Source: Salipaludibacillus aurantiacus
GTDB lineage: Bacteria > Bacillota > Bacilli > Bacillales > Salisediminibacteriaceae
DNA: 64,000 bases
Direction: 5' to 3'
Assembly (NCBI RefSeq): GCF_900111295.1
Contig: NZ_FOGT01000002.1
Location: 62,001 to 126,000 of the forward strand
In this document: piece by piece, positions 26,426-33,432 of the stretch
Position numbering within the stretch: position 1 is the first letter of the stretch
Layout: each line of letters starts with the position of its first letter
Translations under genes and position numbers: made by a program
The notes under the pieces: model-generated
Told to the model about the DNA's origin: nothing
The model's database searches: none
The model's input: the letters and a program-made list of their open reading frames with translations, nothing else

Positions 26426-26788
26426 ATGTTAAAAAAAGTACACCACGTTGGAATCGAGGTTAAGAATTTGGCAGGAACGGCAAATCTTTTGGAGAAAATA
26501 GGCGGTTTTAACGTGGTTACGGAGTTTATTTTCCAAAGTGAAAAAATAGTCTTCCTTTCTACAGGAGACATTTTGATAGAACTCGCAGAATCCAAACATC
26601 TTGATGAGCAGCCTGTTCATTTGGCCTTTGAGACTGATGACCTGGAAGAAGCAGCTGCTTATTGTGAGAGGCTGCAACTTAAACTGGCAGAAGGCCCTTT
26701 CCATTTAGAAAACAACTGGAAAACAGCATTTTTCGAGGACGAAACAGGAAGGTATTTTGAAATAATCGAAACGGGAGACTCGCAATAA
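26426..26788 (+). CDS. VOC-family (glyoxalase / methylmalonyl-CoA epimerase-like) protein
   Basis: 120 aa from ATG 26426 (GAAAGG eight bases upstream). Begins K-K-V-H-H-V-G-I-E-V-K-N-L, with metal-site His, then V-H-L-A-F-E-T-D-D and a final E in Y-F-E-I-I-E, the beta-alpha-beta-beta-beta layout of VOC metalloenzymes such as methylmalonyl-CoA epimerase. Third gene of the SDR/QueA-like/VOC operon, whose terminator is at 26818. Probably an isomerase or lyase acting on the product of its neighbours (inference). Confidence 0.85.
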   Translation: MLKKVHHVGIEVKNLAGTANLLEKIGGFNVVTEFIFQSEKIVFLSTGDILIELAESKHLDEQPVHLAFETDDLEEAAAYCERLQLKLAEGPFHLENNWKTAFFEDETGRYFEIIETGDSQ

Positions 26789-26817
26789 GGGTGCTCCCTT
26801 TTACTTTTTCTGCTTCT

Positions 26818-26855
26818 GAGCGGCGATTGGGGCTTTCACCGGCCGCTCTTTTTTC
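26818..26855 (+). terminator. terminator of the SDR/QueA-like/VOC operon
   Basis: GAGCGGC (26818-26824) pairs with GCCGCTC (26842-26848) around a 17-nt loop, followed by six T. Confidence 0.8.
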
Positions 26856-26912
26856 CTTTCGTCGCTTCTCCGCCGGGTTCGGGCATTTGCCAGCCACTTC
26901 CTCCAGCCGGGT
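26847..26912 (+). repeat. dispersed intergenic repeat, copy C
   Basis: Core TTCGGGCATTTGCCAGC at 26878-26894 with TCTTTTTTCCTTTCGTCGC on the left; aligns with copies A, B and D. Its left edge overlaps the terminator T-run. Confidence 0.55.
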
Positions 26913-27039
26913 CCTGCTCTTATCCAAGTGCCCCTGTTTCTACTTGCTTTGGAAATAAAAATTAGTCATCATTTTACCCTCTCGATCTATCCCTCTATCA
27001 TTTCAATTACCAATAAATTTTAAAAATTTTCTTTTTCGA

Positions 27040-27068
27040 GCACCTTCTCCTATTTTTGTCCGTCTATA
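27040..27068 (+). promoter_or_regulatory. ECF-type promoter candidate for the sigma factor operon
   Basis: GCACC at 27040-27044 and CGTCTATA at 27061-27068, separated by 16 nt, resemble the -35 (AACC) and -10 (CGTC) elements of ECF sigma promoters. It ends 30 nt before the ECF sigma start codon, suggesting autoregulation. Confidence 0.45.
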
Positions 27069-27098
27069 CTTATGAAAGAAGAACAGGAGGGTCAATTG

Positions 27099-27650
27099 AT
27101 GACAGATGAGGAACTTATACATAATATTCTTTCTGGAGATCAGCATGCAATCCATGAACTGCACGAACGTTATGTTGATCGTATATTTAACTACATTTAC
27201 ATACAGACGAACAGCTATCACGATACCGAGGAATTGCTGCAGGATGTCTTTCTTAAAGCTGCAAATCGTCTCGACCGTTTTAAAGGACATGCCTCCTTTA
27301 AAACATGGATTTTTAAAATTTCAAGAAATATAGTGATTGATTATTACCGTAAACGAAAAAAAGAACAGAGATCATTTACGATGGATCAAGACACCATGGA
27401 AGGAATTGCAGGAGAGTATGAAGCTGCCGAGACCACCGTTTTGCGCAATATACATATGGATGAAGTTTTCGAAACGATTGAGAGGCTTCCCGATAACTAT
27501 CGAATGATTCTTCACCTGAGGTTTGTTGAAGATTTTTCTATAACAGAGACGGCAGAAATTATGGGGAAAACTGCTCTTTCCATAAAATCAGCACAACGCC
27601 GGGCACGCCTGGCTTTACATGAAAAACTTAACCTGGAGGTGAGCAATTAA
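27099..27650 (+). CDS. ECF-family RNA polymerase sigma factor
   Basis: 183 aa from ATG 27099 (AGGAGG eight bases upstream). Region 2 is clear (Y-V-D-R-I-F-N-Y-I-Y, then D-T-E-E-L-L-Q-D-V-F-L-K, W-I-F-K-I-S-R-N-I-V-I-D-Y-Y-R) and region 4 (L-P-D-N-Y-R-M-I-L-H-L-R-F-V-E-D-F-S-I-T-E-T-A-E-I-M-G) binds the -35. Region 3 is missing, as usual for ECF factors. The stop codon overlaps the ATG of the next gene, a membrane protein that should be its anti-sigma factor. Confidence 0.93.
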   Translation: MTDEELIHNILSGDQHAIHELHERYVDRIFNYIYIQTNSYHDTEELLQDVFLKAANRLDRFKGHASFKTWIFKISRNIVIDYYRKRKKEQRSFTMDQDTMEGIAGEYEAAETTVLRNIHMDEVFETIERLPDNYRMILHLRFVEDFSITETAEIMGKTALSIKSAQRRARLALHEKLNLEVSN

Positions 27651-29071
27651 TGACTAAGCGTCAAACCAGTAGAGATGGTGAGCTCATTCAACTAATGAAA
27701 AAAAGGAAACAAATTAAACCTTCTGAAGAAGCCAGACAAAAAAGTCTGCAGGCTTTTCGAAATGGGTTAAATCAAAACACTTCAAAAGATAAAAATACAC
27801 AAAAGCTAACTAACCGCCAGCGTATAATAGGAGCAGCAACGACTGTATCGGCTGCAGGTATTGCCGCTCTTATCCTACTGAACTATGATTTTATGCCGGG
27901 AGATCTGCCTCTCGATTCAGGAACCGAAGAAAGGACCAACACTCCCTTAAATGAAGAGAGAGAAGAAGCTGGAAATATTAATTTGGACGAGATAAAAGAA
28001 AACCCTCAAGTTTTAGAAAGGGTGCTTAACAGGCAGTCGATTGACATTGAGGATTTAAATGAGATGGATATACACCATATCTATAACGAGAATTTATCGG
28101 TTTCACTGCCTGACGGGTGGTCTGTAAATGAAGATTATACTGAGGATATACATTCAATTATTTTCACTGGGCCTGAATCAGAAGAAATGTCTCTCTACTT
28201 ATATGAGAACGACCTGAATGAAAGTCTGTATGAGGAACAATTAGATGACATTCTGTCTGACATGTCTATGACAGAGTCAACAACTGTTTCTCCTGACTAC
28301 TTTAAAGAAAAATTCAGACATGACTTCCAGATATCAAGTAACTTTCCTCAATGGTTTCCGTTTGATTACGAAAAAACAGAAATGTACAGTTTTATAGATG
28401 AGGAGAATGGCCGCTTCAAAGAACTCTATCTTTCTGAATTATTTGGCCACCCGATGATCTACACGATGGATGTCCCTCTGGACGACGAAGAGAGTTGGCC
28501 TTTATCCTGGGTGTTCTTTTCTCAAATGTTAGTCTCCTCACCTTATACAGTTCCTGGTTCTGAAGGGGAAATACATTCAAAGTACGAGCGTTCATCAGAT
28601 AAAACAGTTATTTTATCTATAGGAGCTCGCATGTTTGAAGAATTTAAGATTGAACTTTACGACATCGGCGAATTAGGCCTGACCAGTTACCGCCCGATTG
28701 GGACAGAAGTTGAACGCGTGGAGCATGACCAGTTTGTAGAATGGCGTTTCACAGACACGGATGTCTCCAAAAACAGCTTTTATTCATTTGGCAAATTAAA
28801 CGAAGAATTCCCGGTTGATCAAGGGAAGGAGATTATGTTTGAGGCATTTGATATTGATCTCGCTTATCATGAAGATCTTGGCGGCGGAAGTGAGCATCAT
28901 TTTTCCTACTACAGTGGCAGTGGAAAAGACTTTTACGATGGATATATAAAATTTTTGGAAATAGACGATGCATGGTATTATAAGCATGCTCATTCAGACA
29001 GAGAAGATAATAATGGGGTCCTGTTTAATGTTTGGTTAAATTTATTTATAGACCATCTTGAATGGGAGTAA
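27650..29071 (+). CDS. putative membrane-bound anti-sigma factor with large extracytoplasmic domain
   Basis: 473 aa. Residues 1-62 are cytoplasmic and basic (S-E-E-A-R-Q-K-S-L-Q-A-F), a size suited to clamp the sigma factor; one membrane helix lies at about 63-81 (I-I-G-A-A-T-T-V-S-A-A-G). The remaining ~390 residues are outside, very acidic and Tyr/Ser-rich, with no recognised domain. TAATG overlap with the sigma gene means coupled translation. Role as anti-sigma is inferred from position and topology; the external domain may sense envelope stress. Confidence 0.75.
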   Translation: MTKRQTSRDGELIQLMKKRKQIKPSEEARQKSLQAFRNGLNQNTSKDKNTQKLTNRQRIIGAATTVSAAGIAALILLNYDFMPGDLPLDSGTEERTNTPLNEEREEAGNINLDEIKENPQVLERVLNRQSIDIEDLNEMDIHHIYNENLSVSLPDGWSVNEDYTEDIHSIIFTGPESEEMSLYLYENDLNESLYEEQLDDILSDMSMTESTTVSPDYFKEKFRHDFQISSNFPQWFPFDYEKTEMYSFIDEENGRFKELYLSELFGHPMIYTMDVPLDDEESWPLSWVFFSQMLVSSPYTVPGSEGEIHSKYERSSDKTVILSIGARMFEEFKIELYDIGELGLTSYRPIGTEVERVEHDQFVEWRFTDTDVSKNSFYSFGKLNEEFPVDQGKEIMFEAFDIDLAYHEDLGGGSEHHFSYYSGSGKDFYDGYIKFLEIDDAWYYKHAHSDREDNNGVLFNVWLNLFIDHLEWE

Positions 29072-29088
29072 ACGATAAAGATCGATTT

Positions 29089-29122
29089 AACGGATAGCCA
29101 GGGATTAACCTTGCTATCCGTT
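29089..29122 (+). terminator. terminator of the ECF operon
   Basis: Perfect 10-bp stem AACGGATAGC / GCTATCCGTT with a 14-nt loop; ATTGT follows. Confidence 0.8.
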
Positions 29123-29353
29123 ATTGTATGACTGAGTGGAAAAAGCTTTAGCAGTATCGCTGCGGGGGCCGCTCCTCCCCTCCCAGAAGACCGCAGACTT
29201 TCTAATAAGACTGTCTTTTTTTCTCTCCCATAAATCCTTCTATTCTTAATAGTTAACTTATCCCCGCTCCTTTTGCCAAATTATGATAATATGAGATTTG
29301 TATAAATTTATTTGGCTGGGCTGATGATGTAAACTATGACACTATTTGAGAAA

Positions 29354-29599
29354 TTATATACCAATAAGGTAGATACGTCCCAAACCTGATTCTTGTCTGT
29401 CTTCAAGCAGCACTACTCTGTCATTGGCATGTTCGTTTCCATAGAACCGGTCAATATCCGAGCTTTTAACATTGCCATCAGCCGGCTCATTGAACTGAAA
29501 CAGAAGCGCCCCTGTGAGGAAGGCATATACCACGTACAAACCTGCCAGACCTGACAGCGCGCCAGTTATTTTTTTACCTTTTCCAGGTCCAACTCCCAA
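29354..29599 (-). pseudogene. truncated N-terminal fragment, possibly of a phospholipase D-like membrane protein
   Basis: An 81-codon frame beginning at TTG 29599 (AAAGGAG is very close upstream) has a basic start, one membrane helix, and then D-R-V-V-L-L-E-D-R-Q-E-S-G-L-G-R-I-Y-L-I before ending abruptly. That segment resembles the entry to the first PLD domain of cardiolipin-synthase-like proteins as I remember them, where several hundred residues should follow. Downstream sequence to 29123 shows no continuation in any frame. I read it as a truncated gene 17 nt after sasA. Confidence 0.45.
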
Positions 29600-29616
29600 T
29601 CTCCTTTCTGTATATC

Positions 29617-30351
29617 CTACCTTGCTGCATTAATATAGGAAGACAGGAATTCTCTTGGAAGACGAAACCTTTCATTATTAGCAATAAGATCACTGCTGCT
29701 GTCGTTTTCTTTATACTCATTGATCTCTTTGTGAATCCTTTCCATCTTAATATCAAGATGGGCTGCCGTTTCTGCTGCTTCCTTTAATTCCTGAAGAATA
29801 GCAGGCGGCGCGTCTTTATTGTATTTATAATAAATTTTGTGTTCGAGGCTTGCCCAGAAATCCATGGCAATGGTGCGGATCTGGACTTCAACATAAACGT
29901 CAAGCACTCTGTCTGACATAAAGACAGGTATCTCAAGAATTAAATGAAGGCTTTGATAGCCATTAGGTTTAGGATGAGCGATATAATCTTTCTTCTCCAC
30001 TACACGAATATCTTTTTGCCGTTCGAGCATGTCGCTTATCTCGTATATATCTGACAGAAAGGCACACGAAATTCTTACACCTGCAATATCCTGAATGTTT
30101 TCCCTGATAGATGGAATTGTCAGGTCACACCCTTTCCTCCAGACTTTGTTCATAATGCTTTCCGGTGTCTTAATACGTGATTTCACATGTTCTATCGGAT
30201 TATAATCATGAATGTAATGAAACTCCTGCTGTAAAATATCTATTTTAGTATTTAACTCATCCAAAGCAAACTGGTACGTCATTATAAACCGGGTTAACTC
30301 CTGTTTAACAGCTTTCAGCTTCCTTATATTTAAAGGGGCTGCTGTTTCCAT
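29617..30351 (-). CDS. sasA: small alarmone synthetase, YwaC/SasA (RelP) type GTP pyrophosphokinase
   Basis: 244 aa, start after GAGGAGG. Single RelA/SpoT synthetase domain without hydrolase or regulatory domains. Close by eye to B. subtilis YwaC: N-P-I-E-H-V-K-S-R-I-K-T-P-E-S-I near 50, D-I-A-G-V-R-I-S-C-A-F near 88, K-D-Y-I-A-H-P-K-P-N-G-Y-Q-S-L-H-L near 122 and E-V-Q-I-R-T-I-A-M-D-F-W-A-S-L-E-H-K near 155. It makes (p)ppGpp from ATP and GDP/GTP; in B. subtilis the paralog is induced by envelope stress. The ~30 extra C-terminal residues are Asp/Ser/Asn-rich. Confidence 0.93.
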   Translation of the reverse strand: METAAPLNIRKLKAVKQELTRFIMTYQFALDELNTKIDILQQEFHYIHDYNPIEHVKSRIKTPESIMNKVWRKGCDLTIPSIRENIQDIAGVRISCAFLSDIYEISDMLERQKDIRVVEKKDYIAHPKPNGYQSLHLILEIPVFMSDRVLDVYVEVQIRTIAMDFWASLEHKIYYKYNKDAPPAILQELKEAAETAAHLDIKMERIHKEINEYKENDSSSDLIANNERFRLPREFLSSYINAAR

Positions 30352-30396
30352 ATCCTTCTCCTCCTCAGTCAGTTCCTGCTTTCTGGTTCAAATCTT

Positions 30397-30609
30397 TTAT
30401 AAGCTTTCTTTATCTTCTTTACGCCGCACACAAAAGTCTGCGTGTATGCCCTGGCTCCTCAGCAAATTTACAATTTCCCTGACAGACTTTTTTCTTGGAG
30501 AGACCTCCGACTCAGAAGAACGAGGGTTTCCTGGCAATTCGCTTGTCCTCCTGTCCGTCTTCGATAGGCTCATCTGTGTTGACACCTCTTCCTGTCGATT
30601 TTGTATCAT
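30397..30609 (-). CDS. small hypothetical protein (70 aa)
   Basis: AAAGGGAG six bases before ATG makes this plausible. Hydrophilic, Ser/Arg/Lys/Glu-rich first half; the end R-E-I-V-N-L-L-R-S-Q-G-I-H-A-D-F-C-V-R-R looks like a folded helix-strand unit. No family recognised. It ends 45 nt before the sasA start codon and may be co-transcribed with it. Confidence 0.5.
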   Translation of the reverse strand: MIQNRQEEVSTQMSLSKTDRRTSELPGNPRSSESEVSPRKKSVREIVNLLRSQGIHADFCVRRKEDKESL

Positions 30610-30761
30610 TTCTTTCTCCCTTTAAATTTTATAAAAGGTTTATGAACTCACTGTGAACTGGTGAAAAGGAGTATACTGTAAAAAATCAGTCTGCCGACAA
30701 ACCTGCAGAAGCTGTCATACGTCTTAATTTTTGATTCTAATAAGAATAATTTTTTAAAGAG

Positions 30762-30790
30762 AAAAACGTCCTGCCAGGCTGGGCAGGACG
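30762..30790 (-). terminator. terminator of the two-component operon
   Basis: Minus strand CGTCCTGCC / GGCAGGACG stem with a 6-nt loop followed by TTTTT; eight nt after the kinase stop codon. Confidence 0.85.
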
Positions 30791-30797
30791 CATCTAT

Positions 30798-32144
30798 TTA
30801 CTCTCTATTAAACGGAATTTCCACCGAAAAAACAGACCCTTTTTCTTTTTCACTAAATACATTAATCCCACAGTTATGAATGGTTAAAATCTTCTTCACA
30901 ATTGATAATCCTAATCCGTTTCCGTCAGTGGAACTGCTTCTTGCTTTATCCACTTTATAAAATTTGTCAAAAAGATGAGGGAAAGCTTCTTCAGGTATTC
31001 CTTTCCCGTTATCTTTAATACTTACCTGAATATGGCTGCTTTGTTTTCTAAGGGTGACAGTAATGATTTCTCCTTTAGGAGAGTATTTAATCGCATTAGT
31101 TAACAGGTTTACCCATACTTGGCTGAATAAATCTTCATCTGCTGTTACTTCCGCCGGTTCAAGATCCAATTCCACTGTCAGCTGCCGCTTTTTCCATAAA
31201 GGCTCTGTTGCCAGTACGGCGCGTCTCACCTGTTCGTCAAGCCGGTAATTAACAGGTTTAAACGGATACTGGTCTGATTCAAGCGACGCCATCTGCAAAA
31301 GATTCTCGCTCAGCCGAGAAAGTCTTTCTGTTTCTTTATATATAATATCAAGATATTCTTTCTGGTTTTTTTCCGGCACAATATCGTCCCGGATTGCTTT
31401 CGTAAAACCTCTGATTGACGTAAGCGGAGACTGGAACTCGTGGGAGACACTGCTTACAAAATCATCTCTCATTTGATCTATTTGCTCCACTTCAGCGGCC
31501 ATATGGTTAAAGCTCCTTATAAGCTCACCCACTTCGTCTTTGTTGTCTTTGTTTTTGACCCTGATGGAAAAGTTTCCTGTGGCCATTTCTTTAGCTGCTG
31601 CCGTTAACCTTTTTATTGGATCAACGACATACCGGGAAGCCAGAAATATTAACAGACTTCCAACAATAAGAACAATCAGAAGAGCTATTAGAATGACGTT
31701 CCGGATCGCTTCTCCCTCTGCTTCATAATCCATATGAACAAAGAGGGCAAACGACTCATCACCTATTTCTACTGGCATCCCCCCTACCCTGGCTTGGCTC
31801 TCATGGTATACGACCGGTGAAACCGCGCTCCCTGTGATTACTTCCTGGTAGGCCCCTTCACTGACAGGAAAAGAGGGCTCCTCAGAAAGCGGTTCCCCTT
31901 CTTCATTTACGATCATCACTTCAAAATGAAATTCTTTTAGTGTCTCTATCATGTCATCAATAATCTGAGCCTCAGTCATCTCCACGACCCCTGCAACTCC
32001 CCGGGTGACATTTGTAATTTCTTCTTCAAAAAGCACTTCCCGCTGAAAAAACAAGGATGTAATCATATATGAAACTAATAAACTTATTAAGACGACACTA
32101 ATAAAGGTCGCAACTATCCGCAAATACAGGCTTTTTTTAATCAT
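30798..32144 (-). CDS. membrane sensor histidine kinase with HAMP domain
   Basis: 448 aa. Membrane helices at about 10-31 and 150-171 bracket a ~118-residue acidic extracytoplasmic sensor; HAMP ~172-224; HisKA with H235 in S-V-S-H-E-F-Q-S-P-L-T; HATPase with N-A-I-K-Y-S, D-N-G-K-G-I and G-L-G-L-S-I. ATG overlaps the regulator's TGA by one base (TGATG), with GGAGG just upstream. Together with the OmpR-type regulator it forms a classical envelope-sensing pair; a terminator immediately follows. Confidence 0.93.
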   Translation of the reverse strand: MIKKSLYLRIVATFISVVLISLLVSYMITSLFFQREVLFEEEITNVTRGVAGVVEMTEAQIIDDMIETLKEFHFEVMIVNEEGEPLSEEPSFPVSEGAYQEVITGSAVSPVVYHESQARVGGMPVEIGDESFALFVHMDYEAEGEAIRNVILIALLIVLIVGSLLIFLASRYVVDPIKRLTAAAKEMATGNFSIRVKNKDNKDEVGELIRSFNHMAAEVEQIDQMRDDFVSSVSHEFQSPLTSIRGFTKAIRDDIVPEKNQKEYLDIIYKETERLSRLSENLLQMASLESDQYPFKPVNYRLDEQVRRAVLATEPLWKKRQLTVELDLEPAEVTADEDLFSQVWVNLLTNAIKYSPKGEIITVTLRKQSSHIQVSIKDNGKGIPEEAFPHLFDKFYKVDKARSSSTDGNGLGLSIVKKILTIHNCGINVFSEKEKGSVFSVEIPFNRE

Positions 32145-32812
32145 CAGTTTTCCTCCAGCCGGTATCCTAAGCCTCTGACGGTCGTTATCGTCAAGTCAGG
32201 AAACGGGGTCATCTGCTCCCTTAACCTTTTAATATGGACATCTACTGTTCTTTCATCACCTTCATAATCGTATCCCCATATTTTCTCGATCAGCTGGGCA
32301 CGCGTGAAAATTTTCCCAGGAGAACCGGCGAGAGTAAAGAGCAGCTCGCATTCTTTCCGTTTCAGCTGCACGGTCTCTTGCGCCGATGCCACGGTCAGAC
32401 GCTCCACATCTATAGATACATCTCCTATTTTCACAAGGTTCTCCAGGTTAATATTATAGCGTTTCAAAAGGGCTTTCACACGCAGGTTCAACTCAACCGG
32501 ATCAAATGGCTTAACTAAATAATCGTCCGTTCCAGCATTAAAGCCCTTTACTTTATCCTGGGATTCGCCTTTCGCTGTCACCATAAGGATAGGAATATTT
32601 AAGAACGATCGGATATCTTCGGTTAACTCAATCCCATCTAAATGAGGCATCATTACGTCTATAATCGCCAGATCGATCTTTTCCGCAGAGACCAGATCCA
32701 GTGCCTCTTGCCCATCTTCCGCTTCAATCACATTAAACTGGCTGTTTTCAAGATACAACCTCATCAGTTTTCGGATATGCGGATCATCATCAGCAACTAG
32801 TATTGTAGTCAT
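32144..32812 (-). CDS. OmpR/PhoB-family response regulator
   Basis: 222 aa from ATG 32812, with AGGGG upstream. Receiver with D8-D9-D10, phospho-acceptor D52 in I-I-D-V-M-M-P, and K in L-V-K-P-F; winged-helix output domain (L-T-V-A-S-A-Q-E, R-T-V-D-V-H-I-K-R-L-R, T-V-R-G-L-G-Y-R-L). The frame is open a further 53 codons upstream, to 32971, but that part is translated from the tandem-repeat array (V-G-A-T-E-V-A-P-T-D) and is not homologous to regulators, so the inner start is preferred. Confidence 0.93.
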   Translation of the reverse strand: MTTILVADDDPHIRKLMRLYLENSQFNVIEAEDGQEALDLVSAEKIDLAIIDVMMPHLDGIELTEDIRSFLNIPILMVTAKGESQDKVKGFNAGTDDYLVKPFDPVELNLRVKALLKRYNINLENLVKIGDVSIDVERLTVASAQETVQLKRKECELLFTLAGSPGKIFTRAQLIEKIWGYDYEGDERTVDVHIKRLREQMTPFPDLTITTVRGLGYRLEEN

Positions 32813-32865
32813 TATTACGTCCCCTGCCTTTCTATTATCTCGTTTATGCGGTGGGTCGGCTGGTT

Positions 32866-33363
32866 TTCTTCCTGATACATCGGTTGGTGCTACTTCCGTT
32901 GCACCAACACTTGTTTCTTCTTTTTCTGCTGCTTTATGCGCTTGTTTGCTCGCTATTTCTTCCTGATACATCGGTTGGTGCTACATCCGCTGCACCAACA
33001 CTTGTTTCTTCCTTTTATGCTGCTTTATGCGCCTGTTTGCTCGCTATTTCTTCCTGATACATCGGTTGGTGCTACACCCGTTGCACCAACACTTGTTACT
33101 TCTTTTTTAGCTGCTTTATGCGCTTGTTTGCTCACTATTTCTTCCTGATACATCGGTTGGTGCTACATCCGTTGCACCAACACTTGTTTCTTCCTTTTAT
33201 GCTGCTTTATGCGCCTGTTTGCTCGCTATTTCTTCCTGATACATCGGTTGGTGCTACACCCGTTGCACCAACACGTGTTACTTCTTTTTTAGCTGCTTTA
33301 TGCGCTTGTTTGCTCGCTATTTCTTCCTGATACATCGGTTGGTGCTACATCCGTTGCACCAAC
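32866..33363 (-). repeat. tandem repeat array 1: 91-bp period, hairpin-forming core
   Basis: Six copies of the block TTCTTCCTGATACATCGG followed by TTGGTGCTAC begin at 32866, 32957, 33048, 33139, 33230 and 33321: exactly 91 nt each, the last one truncated. Each core holds an 8-bp inverted repeat, GTTGGTGC ... GCACCAAC, around a 10-nt loop. The linkers alternate between two types, so units 2-3 and 4-5 form a 182-bp higher-order duplication. 91 is not a multiple of three, so it is not a protein repeat. It fills the gap between yhgE and the response-regulator gene, both on the minus strand. Confidence 0.92.
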
Positions 33364-33432
33364 CATACCATCCCCATTACTTTTTATAATATCACCTGTG
33401 AGTATGTAACGAGAATTGTCTTCCTGCCTGTT

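Noticed and set aside
32813-32971. 53-codon N-terminal extension of the response regulator
   Set aside because: Translated from repeat DNA, not homologous to regulators; the inner ATG has a proper ribosome site.
32936-33330. Overlapping forward frames of ~70 codons inside repeat array 1 (starts at 32936 and 33118)
   Set aside because: They recur because of the 182-bp higher-order repeat, have no ribosome site, and end where the 91-bp period changes frame.
32866-33363. CRISPR array
   Set aside because: Linkers are repeated, not unique, and no cas gene is present.
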